Position numbers and translations under genes: made by a program. The notes under the pieces were generated by a model that searched no databases, was not told where the DNA came from, and saw only the letters and a list, made by a program, of their open reading frames with translations. 64,000 bases of DNA from positions 707,143,637 to 707,207,636 of the forward strand of contig CM066033.1 of assembly GCA_033557465.1 (NCBI GenBank), written 5' to 3'. Positions 20,620 through 30,424 of this stretch are shown piece by piece. Within the stretch, counting starts at the first letter, position 1. Each line of letters opens with the position of its first letter. The stretch comes from Ichthyophis bannanicus. Taxonomy: Eukaryota > Chordata > Amphibia > Gymnophiona > Ichthyophiidae.

Positions 20620-22035
20620 GTGTTGACGTCTACAGCGCGTAATTCGCCTTCGGTTAGGCGCTTTGCGGCCATAGTTAAGGACAAGCTGGCAGTTGAGCTG
20701 AATATGGGTAGAATCGCAGGCCCGTTTGAGGCGTCACCATTCTCGTACTTTATGATTTCGCTGTTAGGGATTGTACTTAAAAAAGAGCCAGGGAAATTCC
20801 GCCTAATTCATAATCTGTCTTTCCCAGGGGGGGCTTCTGTGAATGACAGTATTCTGCATGAATTGTATATGGTTCGATATGCCTCGTTTGACAGGGCAAT
20901 AGAGTTGATTAGAAAGGCTGGTCATAAGGCCTTAATGGCCAAAGTTGATATTGAATCGGCTTTTCGTTTGTTGCCGGTGCACCCGTCAGCTTTTCATTTG
21001 TTGGGTTTCAAGTTTGAGGATGGAATTTATTTTGATAAATGCATGCCGGTGGGCTATTCAGTCTCCTGCGCCTACTTTGAGAAGTTTAGTACTTTCCTGC
21101 AATGGGCGTTGGTACAAAAAGTCAGTTGTGAGAATATTATGCATTACCTAGATGACTTCTTGTTTGTGGGGGCGGCACATTCCTGCGGGTGCCAGGAGCT
21201 ATTGCAAGGTTTTGTGGACCTGGCTAACGAGTTGGGTGTGCCATTGGCGGCGGGGAAGACAGAAGGTCCAGCGACACAAATTACCTTTTTAGGAGTCGAA
21301 TTGGACTCGGGGGAAATGGTGGCTCGCTTGCCTGTGGAGGTGACTAAATTGAAGGTGTTAATTGCTAATGTCCTGGCTTCTACTAAAGTAACTTTAAGAG
21401 AGATGCAGGCGTTGATAGGCTCGTTGAACTTTGCATGCAAAGTTATACCGATGGGCCAAGTGTTTCTGCGGCAGTTGTCATCTTCCACATCTGGCGTGCG
21501 CAAACCGCATCATCACATTAGAGTTTCAGAAGTTATGCGAGTCGATTTGCGAATTTGGAGCAGTTTCTTGACGGACTTCAACGGAACTTTGGTGTTGATG
21601 GAGGCTGAGGTATCTAGCAAGGATTTGCAGCTCTACACGGACGCAGCAGGGGGGCTTGGTTTAGGCATTTATTTCAAGGGTGTGTGGTGTGCAGATAGAT
21701 GGCAGCAGTCTTGGCAGAAGGATAATATAACCGACAACATAACGTTCTTGGAGCTTTTTCCCATTCTGGTGGCACTAGAGCTATGGCCGGAGAGGCTTCG
21801 CAATCAGCGAGTGGTGTGGTAGTGCGATGAGGCAGTGGTTAGTGTGATCAATCACTACGCACCAAGACGTTTGTGAGTAGCGACGCTAATGAGGGAAGTA
21901 GTGCTTGCATGCTTGCAATTGAATGTGTTGGTGAGAGCCCGGCATATACCAGGCTGTACTAACGAGATTGCTGATGCTCTTTCTCATTTTAAGCTGGACC
22001 GCTTCCGGATGTTGGCCCCTGATGCAGACAAAGGC
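20620..22035 (+). pseudogene. Ngaro reverse transcriptase and RNase H
   Basis: A 400-codon open frame from 20620 covers the whole RT: FRLIHNLSFPGGASVNDSI, LMAKVDIESAFRLLPVHP (first catalytic Asp), MPVGYSVSCAYFEKFSTFLQ, IMHYLDDFLFVG (YxDD). RNase H begins QLYTDAAGGLGLGIYFKGVW (first Asp), then NITFLELFPILVALELW (Glu). A TAG at 21820-21822 interrupts immediately before CDEAVVSVINHYAP (expected to hold the next Asp). A second frame segment (21889-22035) carries RARHIPGCTNEIADALSHF, the terminal RNase H box. Only a few lesions separate this from an intact gene, but it is not functional. Confidence 0.88.
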
Positions 22036-22135
22036 GGCTTCGTGGTCCCGGAGAAATTATGGAGCATTGGCCTGAGGACATGTTGATTCTCCTGCGGAGT
22101 TCGGTGTCACGGGGGACTAGTGGGGGTGCGACAAG

Positions 22136-22960
22136 GTGGTTCAATTTTTGTCAGAACATGGTTGGCAGCCGGGTTTGGAGTCGGATTGGCTGGTGGCACG
22201 GAATATACTCGAGGCAAAGAGAATGGGGTTTTCCAGAGCCTCTGTGTGTACCCACTTAGCGGGCTCTAACTTTTTCGCGAGAGCAGTCGGTTGGGGCTCG
22301 ATTGCAGGGGGATTTCTGGCCCGACGGTTGCTGCAAGGGTGGGAGCGATCTAAGCCCACACCTCCAGATTCCCGGCGGCCGGTAACTCATGAATTACTGG
22401 TCAGACTCTGTTACGCCTTACCAGCGGTGGCTTCGTCGTGGTATGAAGCCTTGCTTTTCCGGGCTGTTTTTTGTCTTGCATTTTTTGGTGCATTTCGTGT
22501 AGGAGAGCTCGTAGTGAATTCCAATAGGCCGGGGGTGGAGGGTGGTTTGCAGCTGTCGCAGGTGCAAGTAGAGGAAGGGCGGCTGCGGATATTATTGGCG
22601 AAATCGAAGATGGACCCGCATGGGAGAGGTTTATGGGTGGTTTTGAGAGAGTGTGTCGGACTGGTAACATACCCGGTGGCTGCAGTGAAGGGGCATTTGT
22701 TGGTGTGCCCCGCCAAAGGGGGAGGGCTCTTCTTACACAAGGACACGTGGGTTTTGATGCATTTTCAATTTTCTGAGGTGCTGTGAAGGGTGTTGCAGCA
22801 CATAGGTGAGGACCCACATCTTTTTGCCTCACACTCATTCCACATTGGCGCAGCAACCAGTGCGGCTGCAGCAGGACTGCCCGAGTAAGACATACAGAGC
22901 ATTGGCAGATGGCGTTCTTGGGCTTTTCTGGGATATGTGCAGCTCTGAGTAGTCAAAGGG
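22136..22960 (+). pseudogene. Ngaro tyrosine recombinase, key Arg lost
   Basis: The 216-codon frame at 22136-22786 has the N-terminal binding domain (SDWLVARNILEAKRMGFSRA, FFARAVGWGSIAGGFLARR) and the first catalytic Arg in AFRVGELVV. A TGA at 22784 follows, and in the same frame the sequence continues with HLFASHSFHIGAATSAA, SIGRWRSWAFLGYVQL. The HxxR box reads HSFH: the second catalytic Arg is His, a change possible by one CpG transition. Trp and Tyr positions are kept. In life this enzyme would insert the circular cDNA without target duplication. Confidence 0.85.
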
Positions 22961-22979
22961 ACTGGCAAGTGTGATGATT

Positions 22980-23560
22980 CTAACTGGTTATTTCTTTTTC
23001 AGATGGGGGACCGAAGCCTTGGGTTTGTTGGCTGATTGGACACCCCTTCGTGTTTTGGGCGAGACAGCGAGCGGAGACAAGGCCGATGGGGCATAATTTG
23101 GGCCTTGATGCTGCAATGTTGTCTGTACTATGGCTGGGCGAGCGAGGTCTTCATTGGACACAGCTGTTGCCTTTGCTACGCCACCACGAGCGGATAAGGG
23201 GAAAGCCTGCATTAATAATTTTGCATTTGGGGGGTAATGATCTGGTGTTATGGACATGCAGGTAATTGATCAGAGCAGCGAAGAGGGAATTTGACTGTAG
23301 TACTGAGGCTGTTCCAAGGTGTAGTATTGATGTGGTCAGACATTATTCCAAGGCCTGCTTGCTGGAGCCAACGACGTTGGTCGTGAGGACTGACAAAAAT
23401 CAATCGCCAGATTGGTCGTTGGGTCTGCGAGCAAGGTGGCTATCAAATTATGCATTCCTGGGTGGAGGTAGGCTGTGCGGGGTTATTCAGGAGTAATGGA
23501 GTGCACTTATCTCCAGCTGGGACGGATTTGCTGCTGAACGACTGGCAGGAGACCTTGGAA
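22980..23560 (+). pseudogene. Ngaro SGNH/GDSL-like hydrolase domain, catalytic residues altered
   Basis: Downstream of the recombinase, three blocks of an SGNH hydrolase are visible in two frames: WLIGHPFVFWARQRAE (block I, where the nucleophile Ser appears replaced by Pro), LIILHLGGNDL (block III, Gly-Asn-Asp intact, about 23213-23245) and NGVHLSPAGTDLLLNDWQ (block V, His kept, preceding Asp changed to Asn). Stops at 23263 and a frame change before 23450 also break it. SGNH-type domains are known from some vertebrate Ngaro elements. The natural substrate is not known. The assignment rests on these blocks and their spacing. Confidence 0.72.
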
Positions 23561-23647
23561 TATGTCACTAGGCATGATGCTCGCTGGTTGCAGCTGGAGG
23601 GTGGGGGGGGGGGGCGGCGCAGTGACAGGGATGTCAACTGTGCCGGT

Positions 23648-24059
23648 GGCGGGATCCCGGAGGTTTCCGGGGTCCGGAGCCTTTGGTTATACTTGGGGCA
23701 GGGGTGGGGTGCCCCCGCCTGGACAACCCCCTGGCCGACTTTTGCTAATTACATGGCGAAGTCAGGGAATGGGGGTAAGAAGCATGCCGTTGGCAGGACT
23801 TCTGCAATAGCGGAGGCAAGGTCACTTTGCTAATTGTATGGCTGGTGAGGTATTACTCCGCTATTTGGGATTGTTAATGGTTTATGATTACAATGTATGG
23901 TTAAAGTTGTTAAAAATTTAATAAAGCTGCGATCAGCTAGTTTTTCCAAGAGCAGTTTGTGTGCGAGTATTTTATGGAGGGGGTTTGGTGGAGTGGGGGG
24001 GGGGTGAGGGTTGGGGTGTTAGAGGGGGCCAGGAGTGAGGGGTCCGTGCTGCCTCAGTT
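23648..24059 (+). repeat. Ngaro B1 repeat
   Basis: Begins GGCGGGATCCCGGAGGTTTC and ends CTCAGTT directly before A2. It matches B2 (24383-24799) over its whole length with few changes. AATTTAATAAAGC near 23918 is a likely poly(A) signal. Confidence 0.9.
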
Positions 24060-24382
24060 AATTACAAGACTGCGGGCAGGGTCCTGGCAGGCGACAGTAA
24101 CCGGGTGCGCGGCCCAATGCGGGGACCCTGCTTGTGGCTGTGAGCGCGGGCAGCGGAAGGGGGGAGGAGCAATGGTAATTAGTTTGAATTCATTGACTCC
24201 CCGCAGATGCGATCACGGGGGAGACAATGAGAGGAGGGACAGGATCGGGCCGGCGGGGTCTGGCTGGGATCACTGGCCTGAGCAGGAGTGTGGGCAGAGG
24301 ACCGTGGCGGTTGTCTTCCCGCCCACCCTCCCTGTATTTTGGCTTGGGGGGGATAAATTAGGGGTGTTGCAGCTTGGGGGGA
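24060..24382 (+). repeat. Ngaro A2 repeat
   Basis: Begins AATTACAAGACTGCGGGCAG and repeats A1. A2 lies between B1 and B2 without a gap, forming the circle-junction block needed to regenerate both ends. Confidence 0.9.
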
Positions 24383-24799
24383 GGCGGGATCCTGGAGGTT
24401 TCCAGGGTCCGGAGCCTTTGGTTATACTTGGGGCGGGGGGGTGCCCCCGCCTGGACAATCCCCCCTGGCCGACTTTTGCTAATTACATGGCGAAGTCGGG
24501 GAATGGGGGTAAGAAGCGTGCCGTTGGCAGGACTTCGGCAGTAGCGGAGGCAAGGTCACTTTGCTAATTGTATGGCTGGTGAGGTATTGCTCCGCTATTT
24601 GGGATTGTTAATGGTTTATGATTACAATGTATGGTTAAAGTTGTTAAAAATTTAATAAAGCTGCGACCAGCTAGTTTTTCCAAGAGTAGTTTGTGTGCGA
24701 GTATTTTATGGAGGGGGTTTGGTGGAGTCGGGGGGGGGGGGGGATGAGGGTTGGGGTGTTAGAGGGGGCAAGGAGCGAGGGGTCCGCGCTGCCTCGGTT
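24383..24799 (+). repeat. Ngaro B2 repeat and right end
   Basis: Second copy of B1. It ends CTCGGTT at 24799, where PLE sequence (ACTCTCCAAGCATGAG) resumes. A G-tract at 24730-24743 varies in length from the B1 copy. Confidence 0.9.
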
Positions 24800-24890
24800 A
24801 CTCTCCAAGCATGAGTTTCTCTTGCTTAGATGTGTTTGTAAGGTGCCAGCAACAAGATTTACTAGTACTTTGTTTGTACTTCACACAATC
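24800..24890 (+). repeat. PLE-1 5' pseudo-LTR, last segment
   Basis: ACTCTCCAAGCATGAGTTTC matches 35643 onward in the 3' copy. The two copies diverge after ACACAATCC at about 24890 and 35733, which marks the pseudo-LTR end and the start of the PLE internal region. Confidence 0.85.
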
Positions 24891-24899
24891 CGTGATGCC

Positions 24900-27316
24900 C
24901 TTTGGAAAGGAGGTGGTCGCGGCACCTTTCAATTTCCTCAAGTCACCCGCACACAGACCAGTCAAAACCAGGGACTACCTTCAGTAATGGACTACCATTT
25001 CCAACTTCGGGGGAGGGGAAGGGGACAGGGCCCGTCATCCAAAAGACAGCTGGATTGGGACCTTTTAGTGGGATCATTAATCTTTCCAGTTATCAGCTCT
25101 CAGACATTGAAATCCAGGTTCTAGAGAAAGGTTTGTCTTATGTACCTACGAGGAAACATGATAAGTTCTCTACACATTTAGAATTGTTCAAATTCTTTCG
25201 AAAATTAAAAATCATAGATTTTTTTGATAAAACTGACACAGTGAACATTGATCAATCAGTGGTGAAAAAATTGTCTACATGGATACCACCCTCTAGCACC
25301 AATGCCATGGTGATGGCATATGAAAACATTGTTCTGTCTAAAGCAGAACAATTATATACCACAAAAAAGAAGAATCATATTTCATAACCTCACTGGTCCA
25401 CAAAAATTGGCTTTGAAGGGATTACAATCTAATCATACGATAATAATTAAACCTGCTGATAAAGGAGGAGCGCTTATGATACAAGACAGGGTATCTTACA
25501 TCAATGAGGTATTACGTCAATTGAACAATACAGATATTTATTTAAAAATCTATGACGATCCTACTATAGATCTACAACAAAAAGTTGATACTCTGCTATA
25601 TATAGGAAAAGAGGCAGGCTATTTAACATCAAAGGAAATTTCTTTCCTCAAGGTTTTGCATCCAGTTACTCCCGCTATTTATATGGTACCTAAGATACAC
25701 AAGTCCCTTCAAGATCCTCCAGGTTGCACAATAGTCTCGGCGATTGGATTCTTGCTGGAGCCTTTGTCTAAATTCCTAGATGTCTTTTTAAGACCTTTTA
25801 TCACACAAATAGATTCATATGTACGAGATTCAGCTCATGTAATCAATATTTTACAAGATTTTGAAGGCTATCATGATCAACTTTTGTTAGTTACTTTAGA
25901 TATTAACTCCTTATACACCAATATCCCTCAACAAGCGGCTTTAGAGATCCTTGCGAACATTTTAATTCAAAGGCCCAAACCGATACGTGTCCCTACTTTC
26001 TTTTTGACACAACTAGCTTCCCTTGCCATGACAGAGAATTATTTCAGCTTCAAAGGCATATTTTACAAACAAATAAAGGGAGTTGCCATGGGGTCTTCAA
26101 TGGCACCGGACATTGCCAATTTATACGTTGCAAATTTTGAGAAACAATTTTTGAGTTTTCATCCTTTCAGATCTCACATTCTACTTTGGAAACGATACAT
26201 AGATGATGGTCTAATCATATGGGATAGCACAGAGTCTTTATTACAATCCTTTTTTACCTGGCTCAACTCCCTTGATTCAAATTTACAAATTGAAGGATTA
26301 TTTAGCCCTTACCATGTTGCATATCTAGACATTATGATAAAGAAAGGCAGTCAGGGTTTTGTCACAGATCTCTACCGTAAGGCTACAGATAGGAACACCT
26401 TATTGAAATATGACAGCTTTCACAATACATCTCTCAAGAACAATTTACCCATTAGCCAGTTTCTTAGGATCAAAAGATTATGCACTTCCAAAACAAATTT
26501 TGAACATCATGCAGTCGACATGCATCAAAGATTTTCACAACGAGGCTATCCACAGAAATGCATTAAGAAAGCTTATCTCAAAGCATGCACTACAGATCAA
26601 TCATCTCTTTTACAAATCAAGGATCGCCCACGCACGGATAGAGTAGTCTGTGCACTCACTTTTTCAAACTATTCAAAGGAGATTGTCAGCATCTTAAAAC
26701 AAGAATGGTATCTATTAATTTCACTACCATCATTTGCTTCAAATAAACTAACTGTAGCCTATAAGCGTAATCCCAATCTTAAGAATATTCTAGTTCCATC
26801 GGCTCTTGCGTGTCCCAGATCACAGCCTAAAATCAAAGGCCACTTCAAGTGTGGCAATTGTTCAGTTTGTTCCCATACTCTTACTGTAAAAGATAGTTTC
26901 ACGCATCCAGGATCAGGTCAGAAGACATATGTACATCATTATTCCAACTGTAAGACTGAGAATGTTATACATCATTATTCCAATTGTAAGACTGAGAATG
27001 TTATATATCTCATATTATGCCCCTGCAATCTTATCAACATAGGCAAAACTAAAAGACAAGTACATACCTGTATCATTGAACACAGAAGTGTATCCAAAGA
27101 AGTGTTCCGGATAAGCCCTTGGTGTCCCATTGGACCCAAGCAGGTCATTTAATCAGTGACTTGAAATATCTGGTCTTGAAGGCAGTTACACCACATTGGA
27201 GAAGAGGTGATACAGAAAAAATATTACTCAAATTAGAACAACGTTATATTTATGAGTTCAATAGCTTGGAACCCCATGGGATGAATCAAGAAATTGATCT
27301 TTCTGTGTTTTTGTAA
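24900..27316 (+). pseudogene. PLE-1 reverse transcriptase with GIY-YIG endonuclease
   Basis: Penelope-type RT fused to a GIY-YIG nuclease; the pair copies RNA at nicked target DNA. The N-terminal part (24902-25387) shifts frame near an A-run at about 25370 and continues as a 610-codon frame. RT motifs: IIKPADKGGALMIQD, AIYMVPKIHKSLQDPPG, LVTLDINSLYTNIPQQ, IKGVAMGSSMAPDIANLYV, LLWKRYIDDGLIIW (YxDD). A linker CGNCSVCSH and then IYLILCPCNLINIGKTKRQ (GIY-YIG core, degenerate, with the CPC pair typical of Penelope nucleases) follow. A second frameshift near 27140 moves the C-terminus to the frame ending at 27316 (HWRRGDTEKILLKLEQRYIY). Two frameshifts make it inactive. Confidence 0.88.
26934..26999 (+). 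repeat. 33-bp in-frame tandem duplication in the PLE linker
   Basis: Two tandem units encode HHYSNCKTENVI twice, differing at one base (CCAACTGT versus CCAATTGT). The duplication sits directly upstream of the GIY-YIG domain. It preserves frame. Confidence 0.9.
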
Positions 27317-27896
27317 TATCTAATGCTTCACAACATATTATACATTTTAATATAAGTATTCCTGATTTCAATTCTTCATAGTAGTTCAGTTTTGTTGGCA
27401 CATTTTCTGTTTTTCAAGTATTTATATGCTAAATTTTAACGAGAGATTCTTATTTTGAAACAAGCTCGTATATATATTTTTTATTTATTTTTTTAATTTT
27501 ATTTTTATTTTTACCTTTAAACACATTATAGCATTCATACAAAAAGTTTCGCTTGTTTATAATTTTGAGATCTCCTTAAAAACAAACCAGATTTCTATAT
27601 CTCACGCCAATTTTCAAAGTGGGAATATAATCTTGCCCCTGACTTCATCCTTTATTTCAGTTCGGTGGGGAGCTACAAGTTCACAGTATAGTTTGTGTTT
27701 ATTCACAACAGCTCTGTTTAAGGAAGTATTAAGTTACGTATTTGAAAGTGATGTATCTGTGTGCCTTGTCATTTGGTTTAAATTCCACACTTAGGAAATT
27801 AGATCAATTAGATTTTAACTTTGGTTTTTAACATTAGCCCATTGTCATTTTTGAACACATCATATCATTTATGCAATAAAGCTATATTTGTTTATA
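27317..27896. other. PLE-1 3' untranslated region
   Basis: AT-rich sequence between the endonuclease stop and the 3' pseudo-LTR, with AATAAAGC near 27875 as a possible poly(A) signal. No coding signal. Confidence 0.6.
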
Positions 27897-28234
27897 AGAT
27901 CGCACTCTATGAATATATATTTATTTTATACACCTTGTATTACTTTTCAGAACTCAATCTTCAATGTAATTTGATGGGGTTCTGTAAGTCTTCATGAAAT
28001 ATTTTTATATACAATTATATATTTATGAGGGTCTTCCTTTTCCAACGGAATAATTATGACTATTTACAGATTCTTTAAAAATATCTGGTGTCATTCAGAG
28101 TTAGCAAGATAACAGATATACAAGGAACCTGGTATGTTTTATATTGTACCCTATATTAGGGTCAATCAAAAGCATTAAAATGTTACAAATTGTTCTGGAT
28201 TTAATAGGTTTTTAATCAGCACTTATTTTTAAAA

Positions 28235-28450
28235 CTATCTCCAGGAACAAGCAGGAATGAGTCCTCACATATGGGTACGTCGGAACCGACGGAGCCTGCG
28301 CGGGAAAGCTCCCCAGCTTCCCAGAAAGGAAAGCTTTTGGGGCCTCCCACAGCGCATGCGCGCTGCCTTCCCACCTTCCTGACCAACTCTCCTCAATTCT
28401 TCTTTTTCCGCGGAGCCAGCAGGTCGTGTTCCTGTCACCGCTGAAGAAAT
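28235..28450 (+). repeat. DIRS-2 left inverted terminal repeat
   Basis: Its complement recurs at 33620-33834, including CGGAGCCTGCGCGGGAAAGC and the segment around GCGCATGCGCGCTGCC. Base differences (for example AGCAGGAATGAGTCC versus AGCAAGAATTAGTCC) show the ends belong to two slightly different terminal variants, both represented in the internal complementary region. Confidence 0.88.
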
Positions 28451-28612
28451 TGTTATTTTAATTTGTTTCTTTGACCGCGTGTCTGCCTTCCCCGATTCCG
28501 GACCGGTACCGCCGGTCTTTTTTCCTTTATTTCTTTAAAAAAAAAAAAATTACTTTTCCCCACTTGGTGTGTTTGTTCTGTGAGGCCTCTAGGCCTTCTC
28601 AGATTCTCCCTC

Positions 28613-30423
28613 ATGGAGAAACCAGCCTCTGGTTTTAAAAAATGCACCAAGTGTACCAGTACTATTTCAGTCACAGATACCCATGAATGGTGTCTTAAAT
28701 GTTTGGGGCCTGACCATTCCATTCCGGATTGTCCATCCTGCTCTCTGATGTCCAAACGTGGCTTACAGAACAGAGCAGACAAGTTTCATATGCTGTTTTC
28801 TACGGATACTCCAGCATCAACATCCTCCAGGTCTTCCTCTCCTGATGGATCTCAGGTAACCAAACATTCTTCAGGCAGGTCCTCAAAGGGCAAATCTCCC
28901 TCTAAGCAGTGAGAGGCCCTTGGGTTTGACCCTGAGGACCCTGCCCCAGCCAAACAACCCCGGCGGGAAGCTCCGGCTTCCAAAGCTCCTCCTATGGGGT
29001 TACAGGTTGACATCGATGGCATGGCCTCGACCGATCACCTGTTAGACTGCTCTGGGGTACCGGCCAACACCGGTACCGACATCCAGGCAGTTGTGGTGTC
29101 TATGGGTACTACTGTACAATCCATGCAACAAGCCATACTGGCTTTCATTAACGCTGCAACGCCCTCGGTACCGCAACAATCGGTTCCGACTCCGGTTCCG
29201 GTACCACAACCGATACCGGTACCCAGAGCATCTACTTCCAGTAGCATGCCGGTTCCGGAGGTTTTCTCGATACCGATCCGGTTCCCGGTACGCCCGATGT
29301 CGATACCGGTCGGTATGCGTATCGATCTCTGGAAGCTAATAGGCGGTACTTTGAATCTTCTGAGGATTCTGATACCTCAGATGATTCTGCTGATGTCTCT
29401 TTTACTCTTCCTGAGGAGCCCTCTTCTCCAAAAAGGAGAATGTCTCCTCCAGAGGATTTGTCCTTTCAAGACTTCATTATTGAAGTAGCTAAAGGACTCT
29501 CCATTTCTGTAACCTCTGAAAAGGAACCTAGAGCAAAAAAATTAGATATTTTAGGATACTCTAAGGTTCCCAAAGAGGCAGCCACCTTACCCATACATGA
29601 AATTCTTCAAGAACACACGATGGACTTATGGGAGGCTCCTCTCACCCTATCTCCACATTCTCGACGTTTGGACACCATGTATTGGGTTCCTCCTTCTCCT
29701 GGTTTTCAAAAAACTCAGCTCCCTCACCACTCTATTGTGGTGAAGTCTGCTATGAAAAAGATAAAGAGTACCAAAAGGCACTCTTCTACCCCTCCAGGAA
29801 GAGAATGTAGGACTCTGGATGCTTTTGGTAGAAAAATCTTCCAAGCTAGCATGCTTATTGCCAGAATCAATTCATACAGCCTCTATATGGGCATGTTTTT
29901 GAAAGAGATTGCACTGAAGATACGTCATTTTCTCCCCTTTATCCCAGAGGATAGAAAGGAGGAGTTCCTTCTTTTGCTAAAGCATACTCAAGATGTTTCA
30001 AAGTTCTCCAACAGAGCAGCCTTTGACTCTTTTGAGGGAGCTAGCAGAGCCTCGGGCATTGCCATAGCTGCTCGCAGACTTGCTTGGCTCCAGGCCTCTG
30101 ATTTGGAACCCTGGGTACAAGAAGGCTTGGGCAATCTGCCCTGTACAGGTGAAAATCTGTTTGGCAAGGAGTGGCAAATCAAAGCCACTCAAATGGATGC
30201 AGAGAATGCTGCTTTAGATAAACTTTCTAAGTCTACCTCTACCCCTGCCAAGAAAAAACCTTTTAAGAAGCTTTTCTATAAGAAGACCAGATTTTCCACA
30301 AATACTGGCCAGCAATCTTCCCAAGTTCGCTTTGCTCCTAAGCGTCAGCAATCTAAACAGGCCAGAACAAAGTCTACAGGGGCTGCTACAGTCCAGCAGT
30401 CCCAACCCCCTCAGAGTTTATGA
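28613..30423 (+). pseudogene. DIRS-2 gag, interrupted
   Basis: Starts MEKPASGFKKCTKC, with the same Cys-rich finger as DIRS-1 gag (CLKCLGPDHSIPDCPSCS). A TGA at about 28910 ends this frame; a low-complexity segment follows in other frames. It contains many copies of a GGTACCG/CGGTTCCG-type unit (29050-29330) coding for repeated Val-Pro pairs. The conserved C-terminal domain is one long frame (29440-30423): LSFQDFIIEVAKGLSISV, GFQKTQLPHHSIVVKSAMKK, TGENLFGKEWQIKATQMDAE and a Lys/Gln-rich tail. Presumed particle protein; inactive as encoded because of the stop and frame changes. Confidence 0.82.
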
Positions 30424-30424
30424 C

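Larger units (their letters stand above)
13216..24799 (+). mobile_element. Ngaro-type tyrosine-recombinase retrotransposon inserted in PLE-1
   Basis: It is bounded by split direct repeats A1 ... B1-A2-B2, the arrangement of Ngaro elements: A1 13216-13447, B1 23648-24059, A2 24060-24382, B2 24383-24799. The insertion point is exact: the other PLE copy reads TTAGATAACTCTCC near 35636-35649, and here AGATA is followed by A1 while B2 is followed by ACTCTCC, with no target duplication. Lack of duplication is expected for recombinase-mediated insertion. Inside, in order: gag, RT-RNase H, YR, SGNH hydrolase. The gag region is split by DIRS-1 (14751-19492). Confidence 0.92.
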
